NCBI RefSeq assembly: GCF_040801785.1
Contig: NZ_CP161805.1
Coordinates: 1,550,001 to 1,614,000 of the forward strand
Direction of reading: 5' to 3'
Length of the DNA: 64,000 nt
From: Sulfitobacter sp. LCG007
GTDB lineage: Bacteria > Pseudomonadota > Alphaproteobacteria > Rhodobacterales > Rhodobacteraceae
The notes under the pieces are model-generated. The model was not told the DNA's origin and did not search any database. It saw only the letters and a program-made list of their open reading frames with translations. The translations under genes and the position numbers were made by a program. Shown one piece after another: positions 23,990 through 31,856 of the stretch (the first letter of the stretch is position 1; each line of letters begins with the position of its first letter).

Positions 23990-25888
23990 TCACGAAGCGC
24001 GCCTGCAGGCAAACGCATTATTCTCATCATCCATATGAACCGGATCACCTGTGTCGGCGGCCGGCCGGGCCGTGAGCACCACCCGGGCGATGTCGAGCGC
24101 GGCGATCAGCAGTGCGATCCGGGACGGCGCGGCGAGGTAGAGCGGCTGCCAGCGCGGCGCGAAGGCGGACTTGAACTGCCGCAATCCGGGCGCGCCGGTC
24201 AGTGCCGACGCGCGCATCGCAAGGTCGCGATGGATCGCGCTCGAAGGATCGGGACAGGCGGGGACCGCGGCCAGCGAAAGGCGGGCCGCACCGTCGTGGC
24301 GGGCGGCTTCCATCGCGGCAGCGACGATGCCGTGCATGGCCCCGTCCGGCGCTTCGGGGTGCATGCGCACAAGATCAAGGCACCATTCGTGCGCGCTGGC
24401 GTGAAAGCTCGCGAAGGCCACAATCTCGCCCGCAAGGGATGCGGTCACGATCATCTGATGCCGCAGGTAGCCGATCTCGAACCGGCCCATGGTGCCACCG
24501 CGCGCGGGACCCCGGTCTTCCTGCCAGGCCCGGTCTATCCGCGCGAGCGCCGCCCAATCGGGCCGAGGGGCGAGGTCGAAACGCAACCCCGCCTTCGAGG
24601 CCGCGCGAAGCTTGCGTCTGAGTGTCCGTCGTGCCGGCACGTCGAGCGTGAAGCCGCCGAGGTCGAGCACTGCCTCGTCGGCGACATGCAGGACCGACCA
24701 TCCCTCGTGACGCGCCGCCAGTGCGACGGGCGCGCTGCACTTGTAGAGACAGGCGACCCGATTGGAATTGCGCGCGACCGACGCGAGGTCGCGCAGCAGC
24801 CGCCGGGGATTTTCGGAGATGGGATCGAGAAGTCCGGTGAAGGTCTGCGCCGTGGCCCAGACCACGAGGCCGCCGGTTTCCGTCAGCATCCAGCGTCCGC
24901 CGTTCTGGCGCATCACGCCGAGTTCGGACCGCGGATAGTCGCGGGGTTCGGGCACAGGATGGGCTGCGTTGCGCCATTCGGGTGCCTCGCGGAACGGGCG
25001 CAGCAGCATGATTGCCGCGGTAACGGCCGGAAGCGCGTAGTAAAGCGCGCGGAACGCGACGATGGCGCTGAGCATGCCGGTGTGCGACACCTGCGGAAGC
25101 AGGGTCAGGATGACCAGTTCGAACGGACCGATACCACCGGGCGTGCCAGACAGCAGCGCCGCGCAGAGTGCCAGCATGAAGACCGGCAGCAAGGCCGCGA
25201 ACCCCACCGATGTCCCGCTCGGCAAGAGAAGGTATAGCGCGCCGGCCGCCGCCACCACATCAAGCGCGGTCCACAGCAGGATCGCGGAAAAGCCCCGCAG
25301 GCTCGGCAGTCGAAGCACATGGCCGAAGATGACGGGTTCGGGATACCTGAACAGCAGCCAGGCAAATCCGGGCAGGGCGAGGGTGATGGCGAGCGCGGGC
25401 CAGAAGCTTCCCGCCGGGCCCGGCAGCAGGACGAGGGCGACGGCGGTGACGACGCCGAGGGCCGCCATGAAGGAGAACGCGACGAACGCCGCGAGTTTGA
25501 GCGCACTCCTGCCGGACAGCCCCGGCAAGAGGCGCCAGCGCGCGAGCGCGCCGGTAACCAGACCGAAGCCCAGCGTCTGGGCCAGCGCGATGGCGATCGT
25601 TCCGGACCGTCGGGCCTGGCGGTCGGGCAGGCCTGTGCGGATGTGCCGGTGGGCCACGGCGTCATAGCGCCCCACGGCCCAGAAGCTTACCCCGCAGAGC
25701 AGCATCGAGAGCATCCATTGCCAGGCATCGGTCGCCTCGAAATGGCTGACGAGCACCTCCATGGTGAGGTCGTTCAGTCGTGTGCTCAGGGCGAGTGCGC
25801 AGGCAGCCAGTATCCCCGCCGGCACCCCGAGACGCGCAACGATCCGCAAAGCGGCCAGTACGGCCCCCTTCTTTCTGCGCTTATGCAT
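23990..25888 (-). CDS. mprF: MprF-like lysylphosphatidylglycerol synthase/flippase, compact form
   Basis: The 632-residue protein has about eight membrane helices (residues ~10-300) ending in the flippase-type motif ALLSGTPGGIGPFELVIL, then a cytosolic DUF2156 aminoacyl-phosphatidylglycerol synthase domain (about 310-590; GFTLDVPARRTLRRKLRAA, FASFHASAHEWCLDLVRMHP). MprF adds lysine or a similar amino acid to phosphatidylglycerol and flips the product, changing surface charge and giving resistance to cationic peptides. It is shorter than the usual ~850 residues because the membrane part is reduced. The substrate amino acid cannot be told from sequence. Confidence 0.85.
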   Translation of the reverse strand: MHKRRKKGAVLAALRIVARLGVPAGILAACALALSTRLNDLTMEVLVSHFEATDAWQWMLSMLLCGVSFWAVGRYDAVAHRHIRTGLPDRQARRSGTIAIALAQTLGFGLVTGALARWRLLPGLSGRSALKLAAFVAFSFMAALGVVTAVALVLLPGPAGSFWPALAITLALPGFAWLLFRYPEPVIFGHVLRLPSLRGFSAILLWTALDVVAAAGALYLLLPSGTSVGFAALLPVFMLALCAALLSGTPGGIGPFELVILTLLPQVSHTGMLSAIVAFRALYYALPAVTAAIMLLRPFREAPEWRNAAHPVPEPRDYPRSELGVMRQNGGRWMLTETGGLVVWATAQTFTGLLDPISENPRRLLRDLASVARNSNRVACLYKCSAPVALAARHEGWSVLHVADEAVLDLGGFTLDVPARRTLRRKLRAASKAGLRFDLAPRPDWAALARIDRAWQEDRGPARGGTMGRFEIGYLRHQMIVTASLAGEIVAFASFHASAHEWCLDLVRMHPEAPDGAMHGIVAAAMEAARHDGAARLSLAAVPACPDPSSAIHRDLAMRASALTGAPGLRQFKSAFAPRWQPLYLAAPSRIALLIAALDIARVVLTARPAADTGDPVHMDDENNAFACRRAS

Positions 25889-25960
25889 GGAGCAATCTCC
25901 CCTGTTCGGGGACGGGTTCTAGCCTGCCGGGATGAGCCAACGGTAAACGGCGATTTCCCG

Positions 25961-25992
25961 AAAAAGGATGGGCGTCCCTTTGGACGCCCATC
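25961..25992 (-). terminator. Intrinsic terminator of the zeta subunit gene
   Basis: On the minus strand an 11-bp perfect stem (GATGGGCGTCC/GGACGCCCATC, 25967-25977 and 25982-25992) with a 4-nt loop is followed by a run of five T (25961-25965 read on the minus strand). It lies 35 bp after the DUF1476 gene stop. Confidence 0.88.
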
Positions 25993-26027
25993 TGCTTAAC
26001 GTGAACGTATGCTCACAAGACCTTGCT

Positions 26028-26345
26028 TTACTTTACTTCCTGCATGATTTGCGCCTTGGCTTCCGCCATCAGCGCGAGCATTTTGGATCGAATTGTCGCC
26101 TCATCCACCTTGTCGCCGAGATCGCCGGAAACCTTGCGGTAGACATCCTCGTCGCCGGCCTCCTCGAAGTCGGCCTTCACCACTTCGGCCGCATAGGCCG
26201 CAGCCGCATCGCCTTCGATCCCCATGATCTCGGCGGCCCACAACCCCAGCAGCCGGTTGCGCCGGGCCTCGGCCTTGAACTGCATCTCAGCGTCGTGGGC
26301 AAACTTGTTCTCGAATGCGTTCTCGCGATCGTCAAAGGTGCTCAT
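26028..26345 (-). CDS. ATP synthase zeta subunit (DUF1476)
   Basis: The 105-residue protein matches the DUF1476 family: [20 protein letters not shown], then [15 protein letters not shown]. In Paracoccus denitrificans the same family is the zeta subunit, whose N-terminus blocks rotation of F1 and so prevents wasteful ATP hydrolysis. I chose ATG 26345 because GGAGG lies 8 nt upstream; an upstream start would add a region without family resemblance. The gene is monocistronic, divergent from purC, with a strong terminator downstream. Confidence 0.93.
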   Translation of the reverse strand: MSTFDDRENAFENKFAHDAEMQFKAEARRNRLLGLWAAEIMGIEGDAAAAYAAEVVKADFEEAGDEDVYRKVSGDLGDKVDEATIRSKMLALMAEAKAQIMQEVK

Positions 26346-26505
26346 GCAGGTATCCTCCCGGATTGAATGTGAAGCGTTTCCGCCCATATGCGTGCTGACA
26401 CCCCGCAACACAAGTCTGCGCTTGCTTGCAGCGTGGGGGGGCTTGCTCTATGACGAGCGCGACGCAGGCGGCATTGGCCTGAATCCTCATCCGTTAGGTG
26501 TGCCC

Positions 26506-27267
26506 ATGGCGCGACGCAAGAAAATCTACGAAGGCAAGGCGAAGATCCTGTACGAAGGCCCCGAACCCGGTACCATCGTTCAGTACTTCAAGGACGACGC
26601 GACGGCCTTCAACGCCGAGAAGAAGGCGGTTTTCGACGGAAAGGGCGTGTTGAACAACCGCCTCAGCGAGTTCTTCATGACCGGTCTGCAGCAGATCGGC
26701 GTGCCGACGCATTTCATCCGCCGCCTGAACATGCGCGAACAGCTCGTGCGCTCGGTCGAGATCATTCCGCTCGAGGTGATCGTGCGCAACTATGCCGCAG
26801 GGTCGATGGCGAAGCGGCTGGGCATCGAGGAGGGCATGCAACTGCCCCGGCCCATCGTCGAATATTGCTACAAGAACGACGAGCTGGGCGATCCTCTCGT
26901 GACCGAAGAGCATATCGCGGCCTTCGGCTGGGCCAGCCAGCAGGACATGGACGACATCCTGAGCCTCGCGCTCAGGGTCAACGATTTCCTCTCCGGCGTC
27001 ATGATGGCCGTCGGGATCCGCCTCGTCGATTTCAAGATAGAGGTCGGGCGCGTCTATGACGGCGATTTCCAGCGCCTCGTGGTGGCCGACGAGATCAGTC
27101 CGGACAGCTGCCGGCTCTGGGACATCGAAACCGGGCGCAAGCTCGACAAGGATGTCTTCCGCCGCGATCTGGGCAGCCTGACCGACGCCTATACCGAGGT
27201 CGCGCGGCGGCTTGGGGTGATGCCCAAGACCACGAGCAACATCACCAAGCCGACGCTGATCAATTGA
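26506..27267 (+). CDS. purC: SAICAR synthase
   Basis: PurC joins aspartate to CAIR with ATP in purine synthesis. The 253-residue length is normal. Diagnostic segments are [14 protein letters not shown] (nucleotide loop), [20 protein letters not shown] (substrate binding), and VDFKIEVGR with [12 protein letters not shown]. It begins a purC-purS-purQ cluster; purS follows after 53 bp. Confidence 0.97.
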   Translation: MARRKKIYEGKAKILYEGPEPGTIVQYFKDDATAFNAEKKAVFDGKGVLNNRLSEFFMTGLQQIGVPTHFIRRLNMREQLVRSVEIIPLEVIVRNYAAGSMAKRLGIEEGMQLPRPIVEYCYKNDELGDPLVTEEHIAAFGWASQQDMDDILSLALRVNDFLSGVMMAVGIRLVDFKIEVGRVYDGDFQRLVVADEISPDSCRLWDIETGRKLDKDVFRRDLGSLTDAYTEVARRLGVMPKTTSNITKPTLIN

Positions 27268-27320
27268 CTGCGGCCGGCCGGGATCATCATTCTGGACGAC
27301 AAGAGACGGGCGAGGCGAAG

Positions 27321-27551
27321 ATGAAGGCACGGGTGCAGGTCATGTTGAAGGCCGGGGTGCTCGACCCCCAGGGCGAGGCCGTACGCCACGCGCTCGGGGC
27401 GATGGGGTTCGACGGCGTCAGGGGCGTGCGTCAGGGAAAGCTGATCGAGCTCGACCTCGCGGACGGGACCAGCGAGGCCGACGTAACCGAGATGTGCGAG
27501 AAGCTGCTCGCCAATACGGTGATCGAATCCTACAAGGTGGAGATGGCCTGA
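27321..27551 (+). CDS. purS: FGAM synthase subunit PurS
   Basis: PurS is the small subunit of the three-part phosphoribosylformylglycinamidine synthase (PurS, PurQ, PurL) and bridges PurQ and PurL. The 76-residue protein has the family pattern [20 protein letters not shown], then [11 protein letters not shown] and [19 protein letters not shown] lies before the ATG at 27321. Its stop overlaps the purQ start (TGATG). purL is not in the window. Confidence 0.96.
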   Translation: MKARVQVMLKAGVLDPQGEAVRHALGAMGFDGVRGVRQGKLIELDLADGTSEADVTEMCEKLLANTVIESYKVEMA

Positions 27552-28219
27552 TGCATGCGGCGGTCGTCGTATTCCCGGGATCCAACTGCGATCGTGATCT
27601 CGCGGTCGCCTTCGATGCCGCCGGCGCGAAGGTCACGATGGTCTGGCACAAGGACACGCACCTGCCGGACGGCGTCGACATCGTCGGCATTCCTGGCGGG
27701 TTCTCCTACGGGGATTATCTGCGCTGCGGCGCGATCGCCGCGAAATCTCCGATCTGCGGGTCGATCGTGGCACATGCCGACCGTGGCGGCTATGTCCTGG
27801 GCGTCTGCAACGGCTTCCAGGTGCTTACCGAAACGGGCCTTCTGCCGGGAGCGCTGCTGCGCAACGCCGGACTCAAGTACATCTGCCGGACGGTTGGCCT
27901 CAGGGTTGAAACGACGGCAACCGATTTCACGCGTGAATACGAGCGGGGCGCGGTGATCGACATCCCCATCGCCCATCACGACGGAAACTACTTCGCCGAC
28001 GCCGACACGATCGCGCGGCTGAGGGACGAGGATCGCGTCGCATTCACCTATACCGAAAACCCGAACGGCGCGCAGGCGGATATCGCCGGAATCCTGTCGG
28101 AGAACCGGCGCGTGCTGGGCATGATGCCGCACCCCGAACGCGCGGCGGACGCAGGCCATGGTGGAACGGACGGGCAGGCGCTCTTTCGCGCACTGGCAGG
28201 GTCGCTGACACCCGCGTGA
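27551..28219 (+). CDS. purQ: FGAM synthase glutaminase subunit PurQ
   Basis: PurQ is the class I glutamine amidotransferase that supplies ammonia to PurL. The 222-residue protein contains [12 protein letters not shown] at the N-terminus, the nucleophile Cys in [11 protein letters not shown], and the His/Glu pair in MMPHPERA. It overlaps purS by one base, implying translational coupling. Confidence 0.97.
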   Translation: MHAAVVVFPGSNCDRDLAVAFDAAGAKVTMVWHKDTHLPDGVDIVGIPGGFSYGDYLRCGAIAAKSPICGSIVAHADRGGYVLGVCNGFQVLTETGLLPGALLRNAGLKYICRTVGLRVETTATDFTREYERGAVIDIPIAHHDGNYFADADTIARLRDEDRVAFTYTENPNGAQADIAGILSENRRVLGMMPHPERAADAGHGGTDGQALFRALAGSLTPA

Positions 28220-28255
28220 CTTGAGCGCGGGCGGCACGGGGCGTAGATTGTCGCA

Positions 28256-30016
28256 ATGAACGGCGGCGGTCCCAACGAGCGAAAGACATTGAAGATGAAC
28301 TGGCGCGTCCGTACCGCGCTGGCTTTGCTGTTGGTGCTTGCGGTTGCGACGGTATACGTGACCAACCGGCTGCTCACGGACCGTTTCACCGAAAGCACAC
28401 GGACTAGGGCCGAACTTCGCCTTGCGCTCTACAGCGGCAACCTGCTGTCCGAATTGCGCCAGAGCGCCATTGTCCCGCAGCTTCTCGCGCGCGATCCCTC
28501 GCTGATCCAGGCTCTGAACACCGCCGACTACACGGCCTCCACGCGGCGGCTGATTTCCTTCGTGGAGGAAATCGGCGCGGCGTCGCTGATCCTCATGGAC
28601 GTGGACGGGCGCACGGTTGCCGCGACGGACCGCAACCGGCTGGGTTCGCTTCACAAGGCATCGAGCTTCTTCGTCGAGGCGATACGGTCGAACGCAACCG
28701 TGTTTTCGGTGGAAGAGCGCGAGGGCGGGGGCTTCGGCTTCTACTACTCGCGGAGGGTGCAGAACGGATCGGATGTCCTCGGGGTCATCGCGGTCGAGGT
28801 CGACCTTCAGAAGTTCGAGCGCGCCTGGGCCGGCATCTCGGATGCGGTGATCGTGACGGACAGCACGGGGGCCATCATCCTGACGACCGAACCGCGCTGG
28901 CGGGGGCGCACGGAAGAGGAGGCGCTGGCGCGCCAGACACCGCGCAACGCCATCGAGCGGGCGATACAGGCGACCGCCGACTGGACGGCCCTGCCGCCGG
29001 ACGCCTACCTGCAGGGCGAGGCGGTGATGCGTCTCGAGAACCGCATTCCCTTCCGCGGCTGGCGGATGACATCCTTCACGACCTATGCCTCGGTTCGCGA
29101 AAGGGTGAATGGCGTCCTCGCGCTCGAGATCATGGGATTCGCGCTGCTGCTGGCGCTCAGCTTCTACGCGCTGAACCGGCGCACGACCGTTCGCATGGCG
29201 CTGTTCCAGCGCGAATCCGCCGAGCTTCGGGCGCTCAACCTCGCGCTTCAGCGTGAAATCGCCGAGCGCAAGCGGGTGCAGGAGACGCTTGCCGTGGCCG
29301 AGCAGACGCTCGAGCAGTCGAGCAAGCTTGCCGCCCTCGGCGAGATGTCGGCGGCGGTCAGCCACGAACTGAACCAGCCGCTCGCGGCGATGAAGACCTA
29401 TCTGGCGGGCGCGCGGCTGCTCTTGAAGCGGAACCGGCCCGAAGAGGCGCTGTCTTCCTTCGGGCGGATCGACGACCTGATCGAGCGCATGGGCGCGATT
29501 ACGCGGCAGTTGAAGTCCTATGCCCGCAAGGGCGCCGAGGCATTTTCACCGCTCGACATGAAGGAGGCGCTTGCGTCGTCGCTGTCGATGATGGAGCCGC
29601 AACTGCGCCAGCGGCAGGTCCAGATCACCCGCATCGTGCCGGACGCGCCGGTGCGCGTGATGGGGGACCGTCTGCGTATCGAGCAGGTGATGGTGAACCT
29701 GCTGCGCAATGCCATCGACGCCACCAAGTCCGAACGCCATCCCAAGGTTGACATCATCCTTTCGGCAGGTGAGACGGCAACGCTGACCGTGCGGGACAAC
29801 GGACCGGGGATCGAGGATCTCGACGCGCTGTTCGAACCGTTCTACACGACCAAGCAACCCGGTGACGGGGTGGGCCTCGGGCTCGCCATCTCGTCGGGAA
29901 TCGTCAACGACCTCGGTGGCCGTCTGACGGCGCGCAATGGCCAGAACGGCGGCGCAGTCTTCGAAATGCAACTGCCCATCATGGGCGATGACCAAACTTC
30001 TCAAGCGGCGGAGTAA
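28256..30016 (+). CDS. dctB: DctB-like C4-dicarboxylate sensor histidine kinase
   Basis: The 586-residue kinase has a transmembrane helix at ~18-36, a periplasmic tandem-PAS type sensor (~40-285), a second helix at ~290-310, a coiled coil (LALQREIAERKRVQETL), then HisKA with H370 in AAVSHELNQPLAAMKT and an HATPase domain (NLLRNAIDA, DNGPGIED, GVGLGLAIS). This is DctB architecture, the sensor for C4-dicarboxylates. ATG 28295 is an alternative start. The regulator gene follows after 3 bp. No dct transporter gene is adjacent, so the ligand is inferred. Confidence 0.85.
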   Translation: MNGGGPNERKTLKMNWRVRTALALLLVLAVATVYVTNRLLTDRFTESTRTRAELRLALYSGNLLSELRQSAIVPQLLARDPSLIQALNTADYTASTRRLISFVEEIGAASLILMDVDGRTVAATDRNRLGSLHKASSFFVEAIRSNATVFSVEEREGGGFGFYYSRRVQNGSDVLGVIAVEVDLQKFERAWAGISDAVIVTDSTGAIILTTEPRWRGRTEEEALARQTPRNAIERAIQATADWTALPPDAYLQGEAVMRLENRIPFRGWRMTSFTTYASVRERVNGVLALEIMGFALLLALSFYALNRRTTVRMALFQRESAELRALNLALQREIAERKRVQETLAVAEQTLEQSSKLAALGEMSAAVSHELNQPLAAMKTYLAGARLLLKRNRPEEALSSFGRIDDLIERMGAITRQLKSYARKGAEAFSPLDMKEALASSLSMMEPQLRQRQVQITRIVPDAPVRVMGDRLRIEQVMVNLLRNAIDATKSERHPKVDIILSAGETATLTVRDNGPGIEDLDALFEPFYTTKQPGDGVGLGLAISSGIVNDLGGRLTARNGQNGGAVFEMQLPIMGDDQTSQAAE

Positions 30017-30019
30017 GCC

Positions 30020-31354
30020 ATGACCCAGGCCATGAAAATCGCGATCGTGGACGACGAGCAGGACATGCGCCAGTCGATCAGCCAGTGGCTCGCGCTGTCG
30101 GGCTACGACACCGAGACCTTCGCCAGCGCCGAGGATGCGCTGAAGGTGCTGGGGCCAGAGTATCCCGGTATTGTAATCTCGGACATCAAGATGCCCGGCA
30201 TGGACGGCATGCAGTTCCTCAAGAAGCTGATGGGCAACGATTCGGCCCTGCCGGTGATCATGATAACAGGGCATGGCGACGTGCCGATGGCGGTCGAGGC
30301 GATGCGCGTCGGTGCCTTCGACTTCCTCGAGAAGCCCTTCAATCCCGATCGCATGAGCGAACTGGCCAAGAAGGCGACCGTGGCCCGGCGGCTGGTGATG
30401 GACAACCGCGCCCTGCGGCGCGAGCTTTCGGACGGTTCCCAGCTGATGAAGAAGCTCATCGGTCAGAGCCCGGTCATGGAACGTCTGCGCGAGGACATCC
30501 TCGATCTGGGCCAGGCCGACGGGCATGTGCTGATCGAAGGCGAGACCGGAACCGGCAAGACCCTGGTGGCCCATGCGCTGCATGCGGTGGGATCGCGGGC
30601 CGGCAAGAAGTTCGTGCTTGTCAGCTGCAGCGCCTACGAGGAGGACGCCCTGTCGAAACGTCTTTTCGGTCCGATGCAGCCCGAGGACGCGCTGCTGCCG
30701 GCCGTCGAGGAGGCGCGCGGCGGCACCCTTGTGCTCGAGGATATCGAGGCGCTTTCGGAAACCTTGCAGGCGCGGCTTCTGAGCGTGATCAATGAACAGG
30801 GCACGCCCGCCGAGACGCGGATCGTCGCGATCTGCAACCTTCAGGAGGCCGGGCGCACCTGCGAGGACGCGCTGCGTCCCGACCTCTTCTATCGCCTGGC
30901 GGCGTTGCGCATCACCGTGCCGCCGCTGCGCCAGCGCGGCGAGGACATCCTCACGCTGTTCACGCGTCTGAGCGACCAGTTCGCCGAGGAATACGGATGC
31001 GATGCGCCGAAGGTATCGGCCCAGGAAGCCGCACAGCTTCTGCAGGCGCCCTGGCCGGGTAACGTTCGCCAGCTGATCAACGTCGCCGAGCGTGCCGTGC
31101 TGCAGTCGCGCCGCGGGTCCGGCACCATCGCCTCGCTGCTGATGTCGGACCATGACGAGATGAAGCCCGTGATGACGACCGAGGGCAAACCGCTCAAGGA
31201 ATATGTCGAGGCTTTCGAACGCATGCTGATCGACAACACCATGCGCCGGCACAAGGGCTCGATCGTCTCGGTGATGGATGAGCTCTGCCTGCCGCGCCGC
31301 ACGCTGAACGAGAAGATGGCGAAATACGCGCTGCAGCGGTCGGATTACCTTTGA
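30020..31354 (+). CDS. dctD: DctD-like NtrC-family response regulator without GAFTGA
   Basis: The 444-residue regulator has a receiver domain (D11, D12, phospho-acceptor D55, K105), an AAA+ domain with Walker A GETGTGKT (174-181) and a Walker B-like TLVLEDIE (about 236-243), and a C-terminal Fis-type HTH (GSIVSVMDELCLPRRTLNEKM). The sigma-54 contact loop GAFTGA, expected between about 210 and 232, is absent: the sequence runs LFGPMQPEDALLPAVEEARGG. The Walker B acids are also swapped from DE to ED. It may therefore work with sigma-70, as described for Rhodobacter capsulatus NtrC. It is 3 bp after dctB, in one operon. Confidence 0.87.
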   Translation: MTQAMKIAIVDDEQDMRQSISQWLALSGYDTETFASAEDALKVLGPEYPGIVISDIKMPGMDGMQFLKKLMGNDSALPVIMITGHGDVPMAVEAMRVGAFDFLEKPFNPDRMSELAKKATVARRLVMDNRALRRELSDGSQLMKKLIGQSPVMERLREDILDLGQADGHVLIEGETGTGKTLVAHALHAVGSRAGKKFVLVSCSAYEEDALSKRLFGPMQPEDALLPAVEEARGGTLVLEDIEALSETLQARLLSVINEQGTPAETRIVAICNLQEAGRTCEDALRPDLFYRLAALRITVPPLRQRGEDILTLFTRLSDQFAEEYGCDAPKVSAQEAAQLLQAPWPGNVRQLINVAERAVLQSRRGSGTIASLLMSDHDEMKPVMTTEGKPLKEYVEAFERMLIDNTMRRHKGSIVSVMDELCLPRRTLNEKMAKYALQRSDYL

Positions 31355-31856
31355 GCCCGCTCGTGGGTCTGGTGCCCTGCGGCGGCGTATGGAGTGGGGT
31401 TTCGCGCACGGCGTGCGCCTGCCGGTTCGCGCGCAATTGATGCAACTTGCAGACCCGCATTGGAAATTTGGCATTGTAAAGCCTGCGCCTTCGCCATTAT
31501 GTTATCCCCAGGGGCGTGTCGCCAATGCGCGTCACCGCTCCTACGGATTTGAATTTTCCAGGTCTTTCGCCGCGCCCATCGAGCCGGCGAGCGCCTCGAG
31601 AAGAAAGCCTGGTCCCTCGGGACCGCGAAATCGCCCGGAAAAGCCGATGCCGACCGGGCCCCGAATTGGCGCCCTGCGAGTTACGGGCGTCGGAGTTGAA
31701 ACGCGATGATCCGCGCAGCGCGAAGCATGATGGATGACGGCCCCCTGGGTGCGCCAGTCTGTGACGATGCGCGCAGGACACCGCTCGGACAAGCCGCCCT
31801 TCACGGACATATCCTCCGACAAGAATCGGAACCCGTGCCGGGTGCCAAAGGACTAC
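31355..31856 (+). promoter_or_regulatory. Long non-coding leader region upstream of rne
   Basis: No gene is supported in these ~500 bases. A plausible sigma-70 promoter is TTGTAA (31474-31479), 18 bp, TATGTT (31498-31503), which would give an rne leader of about 350 nt. Long 5' untranslated regions are typical of rne, where RNase E represses its own mRNA. Leader structure was not folded here; promoter identity is tentative. Confidence 0.4.
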
